From positions 26,763,299-26,827,298 of the forward strand of contig NW_022145596.1 of NCBI RefSeq assembly GCF_000002235.5: a DNA stretch of 64,000 nt, given 5' to 3'. Source of the DNA: Strongylocentrotus purpuratus (taxonomy: Eukaryota > Echinodermata > Echinoidea > Camarodonta > Strongylocentrotidae). Below, piece after piece: positions 23,420-34,822 of this stretch. How positions within the stretch are numbered: the first letter of the stretch is position 1; each line of letters begins with the position of its first letter. A program made the position numbers and the translations under genes. Below the pieces are notes generated by a model, which saw nothing but the letters and a program-made list of their open reading frames with translations, was not told the origin of the DNA and did not search any database.

Positions 23420-23841
23420 CAGGCGCGGATTCAGGATTTCTTAGGGGGGGGGGCCCAACTTTTTTTTTTTTTGCTCCCGAAAATTTGAAAATCGCGCCGG
23501 CCGAAAAGTCGCTCAGTGGGGGGGGGGGGGGGGGGGGGGGGGTGGGTGGGTACAGAGCACAATTTCTTTTTTTTTTCTTTTTTTTTTTTTTTTTTTGCTC
23601 CCAAAAATTTGAAAAACGCGCCGGCCAAAAATTCGCTCAATGGGGGGGGGGGGTAGTGAGCACATTTTTTTTTTTTTTTGATCCTCAAAAAAATTTCGAT
23701 TTGCACCCCCCCCCCCCCCCCCTTGAGCGCCAGGGGGGGGGGGGCCCAACCCCCAAAAAAGGTAAAAATCACGTGATTTTACATGATTTTTTTCTCAAGG
23801 GGGGGGGCCCGGGCCCCCCGGGCCCCCTGGATCCGCCACTG
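23420..23841. mobile_element. MITE, CAGTGGCGGATCC-type ends, hAT-like
   Basis: The left end CAGGCGCGGATTCAGG and right end CCTGGATCCGCCACTG are imperfect inverted repeats, with TGAAAATG on both flanks (23412-23419, 23842-23849). The sister element at 54755-54775 has the same site with one copy of the flank and no insert, a paralogous empty site. The interior is G, T and C homopolymer-rich with a repeated TTTGAAAA..CGCGCCGGCC motif. Non-coding. Confidence 0.85.
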
Positions 23842-23849
23842 TGAAAATG

Positions 23850-24080
23850 TGCTTATTTATAACCCGATGAGGATTGGTTTTTTTTCCTCTTTATAAGATG
23901 TAGTTTTCGCACTGTGACCTCACAAATCTTATATTTTTCCTCGCTCGCAAATGATTTTTTCGACCATCACACCCAACTGCAAGGTATGATGCTTTAAAAA
24001 GCAATATCTTATACGATGTATAAAGAGAAACAAATATTGAAATCATCCCTGATAATGTAATCAAATTTTAGGGGTATATA
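23850..24080 (+). repeat. Continuation of the hAT-like element body
   Basis: Matches 54770-54910 in the sister copy (CGCACTGTGACCTCACAAAT, ATCATCCCTGATAATGTAAT). The match ends at TATATAC (24080), where new sequence begins. Confidence 0.75.
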
Positions 24081-24590
24081 CTGTGAGGTGGTCGAGAACT
24101 CGAAATGCAATGACAGACAGATCCTGTGAGAGGGCCAAGCAAAGAGTCTTTATTAGTAACAGACACATTACATATCACTAATGCCGATAATCATGGAGAT
24201 CATGCATTCCCCAAAACATGTCATGTTATCAAATATTAAACGAGTAAATTGGCCCTTTAAAAACCAATTGCCACAGTACAATGTAGCTGAAACTCTCAAC
24301 ATTAACACAGGTAAATACCTGACCCAAATACTTAAACAACTCGAAGTAACAGTCAATATAAACCTCATATAGAGCAACACATTCATATATTTATCTTCCA
24401 TACTTTTCTTACTTCCAAACAAACTCCAATAATCTCCTGGTCTAATCCTAAACATTGCTCTTACTCCTATTATTCCATCTCAATTTGACAAGTAACAATA
24501 TTCTTTTATAGCAATCTGCAAAATAAGAAATAAGGTTTATAATGATAGAGGGCGCTAGAAACCCTCGAATGGCTACATAGTGTGTCATTA
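24081..24590 (-). mobile_element. Possible LTR-like fragment, antisense
   Basis: The left limit is fixed by comparison with the sister element, which continues uninterrupted. The segment starts TGTGAGG and can be read to a ...GTGTGTCA end. On the minus strand it has a TATAAAAG box and AATAAAG near the other end, the layout of an old long terminal repeat. I found no matching target duplication and no internal genes, so the class is tentative. Treated as a fossil. Confidence 0.25.
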
Positions 24591-24634
24591 TGTTCGTGAG
24601 GAAGTAAGACGTACTTTCTCGGGCCTCTCCCATC

Positions 24635-25393
24635 ATGACTTCTCAAAGAGGAAAGGCCACATCGCAACGGGCTAGGGCGGCAACGCCGCCCAGCCCCGAC
24701 GTGATACCATCCATACGTATACTCCTTAATGATCAGTGGGATAGAATAGAGAGCAGATTGGACCTTCTGGAAGAAATTTTTGGACAGAGGATGAGAAATT
24801 TAGAAGTAACGATAAATGGATTACAGGAGGCTGCTGAATTTCAAAGCAAAGAAGTACAGGAAGCGAAGGGAAAAGTGGACCGCGTAGAGAAGGAGGTAAG
24901 TTTAAAGGAAAAACTACTTCAGGATGAGATTGACAAGTTAAGTGCTTATGTAGCCAGGGAGAACTTGATTTATACTGGAATCCCAGAGGAGCAGAATGAG
25001 AATGTTAAGCAGGTCCTTCGGGATCTGCATGTTGAACAGCTTCAGATTCCCGTCGAACTTGCCGACAAGATAGAATACCAGCGAGTATATATCGCCTTTT
25101 CGGGAATGCTGAGGCGAGAGGGATACCAAGAGCCATCAAAGCCCGTTTCGTGAGCCGTGAGGTACGCGGATGTGTTCGTGCAGCAACATGCTAAAAACTT
25201 AAAAGAAACAACCATGTATATATCCGAAGATATGCCAAAGAGAGTACGAGAGGCGCGGCAACCTCAAATTGCTGCTTTGAAAGCCGCGAGACGAGTCGGG
25301 AAGTTAGCCTTTTTCTCGCGGGCTGATCCCGCAAAACTTTTTATCGACAAAGTGTATATGCCTCCAAATCAGCAAGAAGCCTTTGTCCGTTAG
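24635..25393 (+). pseudogene. LINE ORF1 protein remnant (coiled coil plus RRM/CTD type)
   Basis: The reading starts MTSQRGKATSQRARAATPP and has a long heptad-like region (residues ~35-115, RIESRLDLLEEIF then EVQEAKGKVDRVEKEV). An RNA-binding fold signature follows, ENLIYTGIPEE. Downstream, IPRAIKARFVSREV, ADVFVQQHAKNLKETTMYIS and EDMPKRVREARQPQ are typical of L1/Tx1-type ORF1 C-terminal domains, which coat LINE RNA and chaperone nucleic acid. The frame changes near 25090-25110 and near 25165, with a stop at 25151, so this copy is broken. It is in the same orientation as the ORF2 at 29699, but 4.3 kb of non-coding sequence separates them. Confidence 0.75.
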
Positions 25394-25399
25394 ATGCAA

Positions 25400-25990
25400 G
25401 GGAATTTCGAACGATTGGAAAAATGAGCTATTCAAGCTCTGCTTTAATTTCGTGGGAAATCATAAGGTGAAGCTCTATAAAGTGTGCTTGAATTTGCAAA
25501 CATCCGCAAACATATAGGAGCCATGTGTATGATTTTCATCCAGTCCTGTGATTGGGACAAGGTGAGGCAAACATCATGAGCGGTAATCTTTAAAGAAGGG
25601 ACATAACTCCAGCTGTTGAGGACTGTATGGTTCGTCAATAACCAAGAGGAGGAGCAGGGAACAGATACTACAAACGATAAGAGTAACACCGCTGGATGAG
25701 AAACGATGGAGGTAAATGTATACCAGAAAAAAAAAGAAAAAAATAAGAATAAGCATGATAAAGAACTGTTAGAAAATAAAACTTTAAAGAGACAAGTGAC
25801 TAAGAAAACACGATGAGGTATTGCCATGACTTTAACATGTTTAAAGGAAGTGTTTTTTGTTTATGCAAGCTATGCTTTAATTTCATGGGAAATCACAAGG
25901 AAAAATGAGCTATTCAATTAGCTCTGCTATAATTTCATGGGAAATCATAAGGTGAAGCTTTATAAAGTAGGGTGGAATTTGCAAACATAG
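25400..25990 (+). repeat. Duplicated segment downstream of ORF1
   Basis: GAAAAATGAGCTATTCAA, TAATTTCGTGGGAAATCATA and GGTGAAGCT.TATAAAGT at 25418-25510 recur at 25895-25990. No coding recognised. Confidence 0.6.
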
Positions 25991-26225
25991 TAGCCGAGTG
26001 AAGGAAAATGAAAGAAAAGAGGGAGAGGAAATCCTTCTTTCCTTTTTTTGCCAAATATGCTATTTTGTTTACATGTAAGGTATTGACCCTTCCTCTGCAC
26101 TCGGTATGTTTTTACTGGGTAAACTGATACTAGCATGTTTCTGAGTCTTTCTTTTTTTTTTTTTTTTATCTTGGAAATTCTTGTGTCAATTGTCCGTCTG
26201 GGGTAAAAGGAGGAAATGAAAAGCA

Positions 26226-26230
<5 letters not shown>

Positions 26231-26279
<49 letters not shown>
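26231..26279. repeat. Long T homopolymer
   Basis: About 48 consecutive T. It could be the tail of an inverted retroposon or simple slippage. Confidence 0.9.
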
Positions 26280-26281
<2 letters not shown>

Positions 26282-26289
26282 TCTGCCGG

Positions 26290-27985
26290 TATATAGTTTG
26301 TTTGGTAACTTCAATTTGAGGGAATGTCAACTTCTCATAAAAATCTATTATATTCCTTATTTCTTTTCATATAAAAATACGCATTCACATTTGAAAACGT
26401 TGAAAATATTGTGGTACCATTATTTACTGGGGCTAAGATTGGGAAGGAAAATTCACTTTGCTATTGAGAAAGGGGCGTTGACATTCCCTTGATGTTGTGA
26501 GAAGTGTGTTTATTGAACGTTGAAAGAAAATGGTAATTATAATGGATTATGTAACAGATAATGAAAATGAGATGAAAATGTCTCTTTTGAACTGCGTATA
26601 CAATTTAAAGCTAAGGGTGAGTAGGAATGCCTCATCAACAAATGAGCTATAGGGATCTGAGAATGAAGTCAGGGTAAAGTAAGAGGTCATTACTTCCCCT
26701 TAGTCTACATCACTGAGTGGAAATCATATAGCAACATGGGGGTGTTTAGAGATGTATTTAACTCCTGCTGGAAGTATACAGTATAAAAACTGTAATTATA
26801 TTAAAAGTACCATCCCTGGAAATGTTTATTTTGGAAAAGAACTATTGTGAGAACTTTTGTTTTGCATAAATACATTTTCCAAACGGTAAAATATTCAGGA
26901 ATGTAAAGTGAAAACATTTCCCGCCATATCGTATTTGTATGTATAGATTTTACGAATCAAGAATTTAAGCCTTCATTGTGACATTCCATGAGATGTAATC
27001 TGGTTGAAAGTACATGTACCGTAATTTAAAGCACCAGTCACATAAATGAATAACATATAGTGACGTCAGGGGCAGCATTTTGAGGGACAAAAGGCCGTGT
27101 CTAACAGTTCATGCAATTTGAGGGATTATCACCTCCTTACGAAGATGGATTGTACTCCTTATTTCTTGATATATAAAAATACGCATTCATATTTGACATA
27201 GTTGAAAATATTGTGGTGCCTTTAACTTACTGGGGCTACGTTTGGGAAGGAAAGTTCACTTTGATATTGAGAAAGGGGCGTTGACATTCCCTTGATGTTG
27301 TGAGAAGTGTGTTCATTGAACGTTGAAAGAAAATGGTTATTATAATGGTTATGTAACAGATAATGAAAAGAAGATCTGAACACACCTGTGAACCTAAGAT
27401 GAAAATGTCTCTTTTGAACTGCGTAAACATTTTAAAGCTAAGGGGGAGTAGGAATGCCTCATCAACAATTGAGGTATGGATCTGAGAATGTAGTCAGGGT
27501 TAACGGAAGGAAGAGGTTATTACTCCCCCTTAGTCTCCATCATTGAGTGGAAATCTATGCAACCTTGGTGGGTTTAGAGATGTATTTTACTCCAGCTGGA
27601 AATATACTTACAAAAACTGTAATTATATTATATTAAATTTCAATCCCTGGATATGTGTATTTTGGAAAAGAACTGTTGTGAGAACTTTTGTTTTTGCATT
27701 AACGAATTCTCCAAACGTCGAAAATTCAGGAATGTTAAGTGAAAAAAAAAATTCTCCGCCATGTCGTACTTGGAGGTATAGATTTTAAGACTCAAGAATG
27801 TATAAGCCTTGCGACATTCCATGAGATGTAATCTGGTTGGAAGTACCATGCAATTTAAAGCACCAGTCAAAACTCATGAATGTAAAGAGAAAATAGTACC
27901 CGCCAATTTGTACTAATATAGGCATAGGTTTGCCTTATTGCATTCCATGAGATGTATAGCTTGTTACATAATCTTTAAAATGTGT
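26290..27985 (+). repeat. Direct tandem duplication, ~800-bp unit
   Basis: The block 26300-27020 recurs at 27110-27860 in the same order (GGGGCGTTGACATTCCCTTG at 26471 and 27273; CATGAGATGTAATCTGGTTG at 26988 and 27822). A third partial copy covers the last part (27865-27985). Divergence is modest. No ORF is conserved between copies. Confidence 0.85.
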
Positions 27986-28139
27986 TATTAGAGGAATGTG
28001 AACACTGTACAACGCAAATCATAGAACAGGTTCCTTTTAAAGATATTTACAAATGGAGAGGGGGAGTGGTTTGATGTGCATGTGTGTGTATAACTTACAT
28101 ACATACATGTACATCGCATTTCTCTTTCCTTTTCCATTT

Positions 28140-28770
28140 GGTAAGCAAAGTAATCCAACTAATCAATAGCCATGAACACGTGAGAGGCTTCCTCAGCTAT
28201 GATTGGTCAGCGAGAGCTGGAGGGCGAAAGTGTTTCTTTTGTTCTTTTCGTCACCGGCTTCTCGTGGTCACCAACACCGGACATGCTGATTGGCTGAATG
28301 GTCTTTGCGACGGCAGGAGGGCGGGACGTGTTTTGAGACAAGTCTCGTCCCCAGCTGGTCCTAGACACTTCAGTTGATCGAGACAAAAGGCACCTGAAAT
28401 ATACAACATAATCGTCGATTTGTTTCTGCTCTTTCCCCCCCCCCCTTTTAATAGTAAATATATGGATATTTGGATATTTGTAAATATATGGATATTTGTA
28501 ATCTTACAATCTTAGCAGGAGGATTAACGTTAATGCCTGGTGAAGCACAGCTGATGAATTGAAATATTTTTGGAAAGCATAAATGATTTGGACGCGTGAG
28601 ATACTTTTTCATCTATGATTGACCTGCGAGAGCTGGAGGACGAGAGTGGCTCTTTAGATCTCGTCACCGGCTGCTTGTGGCCACTGTCTATGACGGCAGG
28701 TGGGTGGGACGTTGTTCTTTTATTTAGAAAAGTCTCGTCCCCAGCCGGTCTTAGACACCAGCGAGGTCTT
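28140..28770 (+). promoter_or_regulatory. Two diverged GC-richer monomers, candidate LINE 5'UTR/promoter repeats
   Basis: A ~170-bp block is present twice (about 28185-28380 and 28605-28770), sharing GCGAGAGCTGGAGG, TCGTCACCGGCT, GACGGCAGG and AAGTCTCGTCCCCAGC. Tandem GC-rich monomers upstream of the coding part are a known layout of some L1-type 5'UTRs, and the ORF2 below starts ~930 bp downstream. The promoter role is inference. Confidence 0.4.
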
Positions 28771-29430
28771 TAAATTAACTATACATTTTATATCTAGACT
28801 CTGTTTTGAGAGAAATTAAAAGGGGGAAAATAAATAATGCCCTTTTACGATTACCTTAAGCCGGTCGTTAACAGTAAAAAAAGAAAAAAAGAAGAGGAAT
28901 AGTTCAGAAGTTAATTAATTCATTTTCTTAAAATAAAAATAAAATAAAAAGATGGGAGGGGAAGAAACTCCTTATATACTGTAAAGTTTATAATGGTATC
29001 AAAAGCCATGAGTTTACGATCGGCGATCGTGATCGCCGTTTTTCGGTGATTCTACAAAAGTGAGCATGAACGCAAGCGTGTTTTAAACTAAACGCGTAAC
29101 AGATGCCTGATTCTGGCCGTCAAAATCAAGCATGAACGCGCCCTTGGTGGGGTACAAGCTGTTGAAGCTTAAAGTATGCACGGGGTTTATTTATTACGTT
29201 CGTTTATTACGTTTTTTCTTTTAAAATATTATATATAGCCGTTTGAGCCTGGGGCGAAAGTATCATTAGTTACACATTATCTGAATCCGTTAATTATGAG
29301 GTCAAGTTATATCGTCTGGAGTTATGATAAATTGCTCTGTTTTATTTTCGGTGTTTGTTTTTTTTTGTCACAGTAAGAAGACTGTTTTAATACTTTGTGT
29401 AAAAGGCTGCCACGCCATGATTTAAAATAA

Positions 29431-29709
29431 GTGATGGGAGGGGTTTCGAACATGACAGCATGTATTATGCTTATGTGTGTGAATGTGGTTGATAGTGTTG
29501 AAGGGTTGGGTGATGGTATGTGTGGTATGTTTTCCGGTTCCGATGTCTGCCTGTACTTGTTTAATTTGCAATCTAACTTGAAAGTGTTTGTTTTTCCTAG
29601 AGTTGGAAATGCATCAAGCTTCCCATCTACTGTGAAACTGTCACCACTATGTACATTTCTAAAGGTTCTTTGTTACTGGTATAGATTCATAGTTCTCGAT
29701 GTCGGTTAA
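29431..29709 (+). CDS. Short ORF overlapping the start of LINE ORF2, unrecognised
   Basis: A 92-residue open frame ends at a TAA that overlaps the ORF2 ATG by 11 bases (ATGTCGGTTAA). Overlap of that kind is seen between cistrons of some LINEs that couple termination and reinitiation. The peptide (GLGDGMCGMFSGSDV, LCYWYRFIVLDV) has no ORF1 or zinc-knuckle signature, so it may be meaningless. Confidence 0.2.
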   Translation: MMGGVSNMTACIMLMCVNVVDSVEGLGDGMCGMFSGSDVCLYLFNLQSNLKVFVFPRVGNASSFPSTVKLSPLCTFLKVLCYWYRFIVLDVG

Positions 29710-32700
29710 TTTAAAATTACTCTCAGTTAATGTCAGAGGACTGAGAGATAGAGTCAAAAGAAAGAAGATTTTTCAGTGGTGCAAAATGTCGGCAAATATG
29801 ATATTCTTGCATGAAACCTTTAGCACAGAAGACATTGAATACAGTTGGAAGGGTGATTGGGAAGGCTCAATGTTTTTTAGCCACGGGAGTAACCACAGTA
29901 GGGGGGTTATTGTAATGTTTAAACCAGGTATTACTTTTGTGGTGGAAAAAACCTTAATTGACGAAGGGGGAAGATACGTCATCATTAAAGGCAAATGTCA
30001 AGGCGAAAAGCTAATATTAGGAAGCGTGTACTTTCCCACAAGGAATAAAGAAAACGCCCAATGTGATTTTCTGTCTGATCTAAATAAAATAATTTGTTCT
30101 GTATTTAGTCAAGAATATTCCTTGATAATTGGAGGAGACTTCAATGTTATTATGAATCATAATTTGGATTACATGGGTGCAAGTAATATTTCGAAAAGCA
30201 AATATAGGGACTCATTATTAGACTTTCTAGATAAGCTTGATTTAATTGATGTGTGGCGTAAGCGTCATCCTAATAAGAAAGAATTCACTTTCAGACAGAA
30301 GCAGCCATTAGTTCAGAGTAGATTGGATTATATCTTCATTTCTTCGAAAGTAGACAAGTTGATAAGAAAGTCTGAAATTTTGCCTTCTATTACACCTGAC
30401 CATGCTGGAGTAAGAATAGAATTTAACAATTTAGTCGATAGTTTTGTTTATGGGAAATCGTATTGGAAGTTTAATAGTAGTCTATGTAATGAAACAGATT
30501 TTGTAGATGGGGTAAAAAAGAAGATTTCTGAAATAGAGGAAACTTGGCGGAATCAAATAACGAGCAAAATAAAATTTTGGGATTTTATGAAATTGAAATT
30601 AAGAGAATATATAATGAAATTCTCCCGTGAAAGAGCAAAACTCAGAAGAGTCCACATGGAAAAATTGGAAAAAGAAATTAAAGACCTGGAATATCGATTG
30701 ACGATCAATATTAATTGTCATAAAAGTATTCAGGATGAAATTGACATGAAAAAAATGGAATTAGAGAAGCTTTTCGACTATTCACGTCAAGGGTTAAAAG
30801 TCCGTTCAAGGACAGAATGGTCTGAAGAAGGAGAAAAAAATTCAAAGTTTTTTGAACAATTACTAAAGTCAAATAAAAGGAAAAGTGTGATTAAGGAGAT
30901 ATATAATGAAAATAAGGAAACTGTGAGGGATGGCAAAGGGATTTTGAAGATTATCAGGGAGTTTTACGAGAATTTATATGCAAAAGTGTAAAAATGGTGA
31001 AATTACAGAGGATATTGAAAATATGTTCTTAAATGAATTACCCAAATTAAGTAAAGAAAATAAAGAGTATTGTGAAGGCAAAATAACACTGGCAGAATGC
31101 TATCAGGCAGTAAAGGAAATGAAATGGAACAAATCACCAGGCAATGACGGCTTCTCGACTGAGTTTTATTTCACGTTCTGGCCAATTTTAGGGAAAACAA
31201 TAGTGGAGGCTTTTAATGAAGGTTTTGAAACAAAAATGTTATCAAACTCACAGAGACAGGGGGTAATTACACTAATTGAGAAAGAAGGCAAAGGCCCTTT
31301 GTACATGAAAAACTATAGGCCAATTACTCTCTTAAATGTAGATTATAAAATATTGTCGAAAGTATTAGCTACAAGGGTAAAGGAGGTATTGGAGGATATT
31401 ATTCATTACGATCAGGTGGGCTATGTTAAAGATCGGAATATTGGGGAAGCGGTTCGGTTAATTGATGATACATTCTTTCAGTCCTTGTATCAGCCTGTAG
31501 GCTTTTTAATTGTCGTAGATTTTGAAAAGGCTTTCGATTGCATTTCCCATAAACTTTTATTTAAAGCTTTGGAACAGTTTGGGTTTGGTAAAATTTTGTG
31601 TTCTTGGGTTAAAACCCTCTACACTAATGTTAGCAGTTGCGTGATGAACGGGGGACACTCAACAGGATATTTTGGAATTAATAGAGGGGTAAGACAAGGC
31701 GACCCCCTATCTCCATATTTATTTGTAATAGTTATCGAATTACTAGCTCGTTATATTAGGAAAGATGAGAGCATTAAAGGGGTAGGATTCGGGAATAAAG
31801 AAATAAAGCAAGTTTTGTATGCAGATGATATTACATTGTTTTTAAAAGATATGGATTCAATTAATAAAGTGAAGAAAGTTTTCAAAAACTTTGAAAAAAT
31901 AAGTGGATTGAAGATAAATATGGATAAGACAAATTTTATGTGGTTAGGAGAGGAAAGTGATAGGCCGGGTTTACCTTTTTTTGGACATAGGGTACAACAT
32001 ATAAAGATCCTAGGGGTATATTTCGCACGTCATTCCAAAATAAAAGATAATTTGAACTATAAGGAAATTTTGAGCAAAATCAAAAGACTAATCGGTTGGT
32101 GGAAGCAACGAGATTTAACGATGTTTGGCAAAATTAAATTGTTGAAGATATATGTATTTTCAAAACTAAATTATGTTTCGTCTCTTATGACAGTCCCACA
32201 AAACATTTTTGAAGAAATCGAAAAGATTTCTTTTAATTATATTTGGGGAGGGAGAGACAGAATAAAACGGAAAATATTATATCAAGATTACTGCGCTGGG
32301 GGACTCAGAGTAACGAATTTTAAGATATTTACCAAGACTCAGAGAATAATGTGGATCAAACGATTGCTCTATGGAGAAAAGTATTCAGGTTGGAAAGTAA
32401 CCTTTGACCACTTTTTCAGATCACTCGGGGGTCGAATTATATTTCTTTGTAATTATGATATAAATAAAATGGACTTGAAGGGTATACCATCTTTTTATAA
32501 AGACATGTTGAAGGCATGGCAAGAATTAGATAAATGCAGACACTTTGGAGAAAATAAGAATAATCCGATTATATTTAGCAATAAGTGTATATGTCTCAGC
32601 AATAAAACATTTTTTGATGTCGAACTATTTCAGAAAGGTATACTTCAAGCATCAGATATAATTGTCAGAGGTCATTTAAAACCGATCTTACATTTTTTAA

Positions 32701-33459
32701 ATTTGGGTTTTGCAACTAAAAGCTTGCTTAGAATTCAAAAGATCTTTTCAGCAATCAGAAACGAATGGATACAAAGTGATTTTATGGAAGTGGACACTGA
32801 AAATTTTGAAATAGAATTGATGATATTTGGACGTTTACAGAAACTATGTGATATAAAATCTAGGCGGCTATATGATTACTTCATTGAAGACCTTCAAAAA
32901 GAGTATACATTACATGTTACAGATGGCAACTGTCAATTTGATCTTGGAATGACGGAGTTGAAAGAAACATTCACAAGGATGAAAGGTGCAATGCTTTGTA
33001 ATAAACATAGAGAGTTTCAATACAAACAATTACAAGGGGCTGTATATACGAAAAGAGAGCTCTTTAAATTTGGTTTTGAGTCAGACCGTTTTTGTTCCTT
33101 TTGTAGACTAGAAGTAGAGACATACCAACATTTATTTTTAGATTGTCTTAAAGTTAAAAGATTATGGCAGGAGGTAATTCAAAAGTTACATTTAATCGAA
33201 ATTGACATTGATGATTGGAAACCCATATTTATGGGAATATCCGGCAATACTACTAGAATATTTGTAATAAATTGTATCATATTTTTAGTAAAGTATATCA
33301 TTTTTATTTCTAGAAAAGAAGGAACTTTGCCATCTGTACAGAAAACAGTACATTATGCTTAAAAATTACAGAGACGAGGAATACAAAATAGCCTTCAAAA
33401 AGGGGAAACTGGGGATGCACTTACAGAAATGGGAACAAATCGATGCATTTTTACCTTAA
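29699..33459 (+). pseudogene. LINE ORF2 (APE endonuclease + reverse transcriptase), L1/Tx1-type, nearly intact
   Basis: This is a ~1,250-residue non-LTR retrotransposon polyprotein. The N-terminal apurinic-type endonuclease has LSVNVRGLRD, FLHET, GGDFNV (~145), SRLDYIF (~208) and PDHAG (~233). After a coiled linker, the reverse transcriptase has NYRPITLLNVDYKILSKVL, DQVGYVKDRN, VDFEKAFDCISH, RGVRQGDPLSPYLF and the catalytic LYADD (near 31817). A C-terminal zinc knuckle, CSFC-x8-H-x4-C, lies at 33091-33145. The frame shifts twice: in the AAAA run near 30982, and near 33315-33330. After the second shift, KNYRDEEYKIAFKKGKLGMH continues to a stop at 33459. The order and length fit the L1/Tx1 group. 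The low number of lesions suggests a young copy. Confidence 0.9.
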
Positions 33460-34169
33460 TGGATGTGGGTATTATGTGGGTATTATTATTATTATTAGTA
33501 GTATTATTAATTCTCTCTCGTGTACAGGTGGACAAACCGGAACAGGTTGCATGCAGCGTGTGTGTCGGCGTGAAGTGGGTGTGAGATGGGTGGGCTAGGG
33601 GGGGGGGGGGGTGAAGAGTTTGTGTGGTGTGAGTTGAGGGAACAGGTTGCATGCAGTGTGTGTTTGTGTTTGTATGGTTGTTTATGTGTGTGAAAGGGGG
33701 TGTGGTGTGGGTGGGCTAGAGGGGGGGGGGGTGGGTGTGAGAGTGTTGTGATAGGATGGTAATATGTAACTTTAAACCTTCCTTTTCCTTTTTTTTCCCT
33801 CTATGTTCATTGATTAATGTAACTTATGAAATGTCTTGTATCAAAGATCTTGTTTTATATTGCTTATCTTGATAATTTCTTGTTATGTAAATTTCTTGCT
33901 ATGTGAAATTATGAGGAAGGAAATAAAATTTCATTTGAAACAAAAAAATCTACACTTTAAACCTTCCTCTACTGTTATTTTGATTATACACTGTTACATG
34001 CAAGAATTTTTTTCCCCTTTTTTTTCTATGTTCATTGATTGATGTAACTCATGAAGTGTCTTGTATCAAAGATCTTGTTTTATATTGCTTAATTTGATAA
34101 TTTCTTGTTATGTGAAATTATGAGGAAAGAAATAAAATTTCATTTAAAACAACAACAAAAAATAGTCAA
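33460..34169 (+). repeat. LINE 3' region with TG/GGGG tracts and a duplicated poly(A)-signal segment
   Basis: After ORF2 come TTATTATT repeats, two copies of GAACAGGTTGCATGCAG (33540, 33640) and G-rich/TG-rich tracts. A segment with GTCTTGTATCAAAGATCTTG and AATAAAATTTCATTT follows, present twice (33800-33947 and 34025-34151). Each copy ends in A-rich AAAC-like sequence, so it looks like a tandemly duplicated LINE 3' end. Confidence 0.6.
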
Positions 34170-34562
34170 AGTTCGATCATCAATTGTTTCAATGGTAAAG
34201 TTCAAACAAAAAATAGAATATAAAATTGCCCAAAAGAAAAATAAGTTACAAGTCCATTTTAAGAAATGGTCTATCAAGTTTAACTGAAATTTAGGAGTAG
34301 TCTTGCAAAGCTCTGTTGTCATTAACATCTTCATTGGCTTTTTGAACTGTAAACTTGCCCTCTGGGAAAGTATATGAGTGTGAGTGTGTGTGCGTGTGTG
34401 TGTGTGTGTGTGTGTGCGTGTTTATGGGTGCATGAGTGCGTGCCTGTTTTGTAGTTTTAAGATTATATTATATGTTATACTGCTGCTTTTACTCTGTTAA
34501 TTTTTCAGAAAAAACAATAAAAACAGAAAGAAAAAAAAAAAAAAAAAAAAAGTTCGATCATC
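34170..34562 (+). mobile_element. 5'-truncated LINE copy with 12-bp target duplication
   Basis: A ~370-bp insert (34182-34550) has AGTTCGATCATC on both sides (34170-34181, 34551-34562). It starts with the last codons of a LINE ORF2 (EYKIAQKKNKLQVHFKKWS, resembling EYKIAFKKGKLGMHLQKW of the large copy). A 3'UTR with a (TG)n tract (34380-34422) follows, then AATAAA, and it ends in a ~22-base poly(A). This is a textbook target-primed insertion. Confidence 0.85.
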
Positions 34563-34822
34563 TTTGAAGTGCCATAATTAATATCCCCTAGCTTAGCAAC
34601 CAAAATACAAACAACATGCAATACTTTTAAACACTCAACTTCTACTATAAGCACTTCTTTTCTATGCTCCCTACCGTTCTTACTGACCTCATTCCTAAAC
34701 CAAGACTTACTCATCACATCAATTAGAGCGTACCCTGGTCCTGGGACCAGGCACAACATTAGCGCGCACGCACTACACCCAATTTTGGTACCGCGCGTTC
34801 AACTTATTAGTGTACATAACCA
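34563..34822. other. No gene seen; filler between LINE and transposon right end
   Basis: A short minus-strand open frame (to 34759) includes a GGTCCTGGGACC palindrome but no domain. Confidence 0.35.

Noticed and set aside
23431-23844. Proline/glycine-rich frames on both strands
   Set aside because: Homopolymer C/G/T runs inside a MITE.
24168-24455. 95-residue minus-strand frame
   Set aside because: No domain; it lies in an insertion that looks like an old non-coding terminal repeat.
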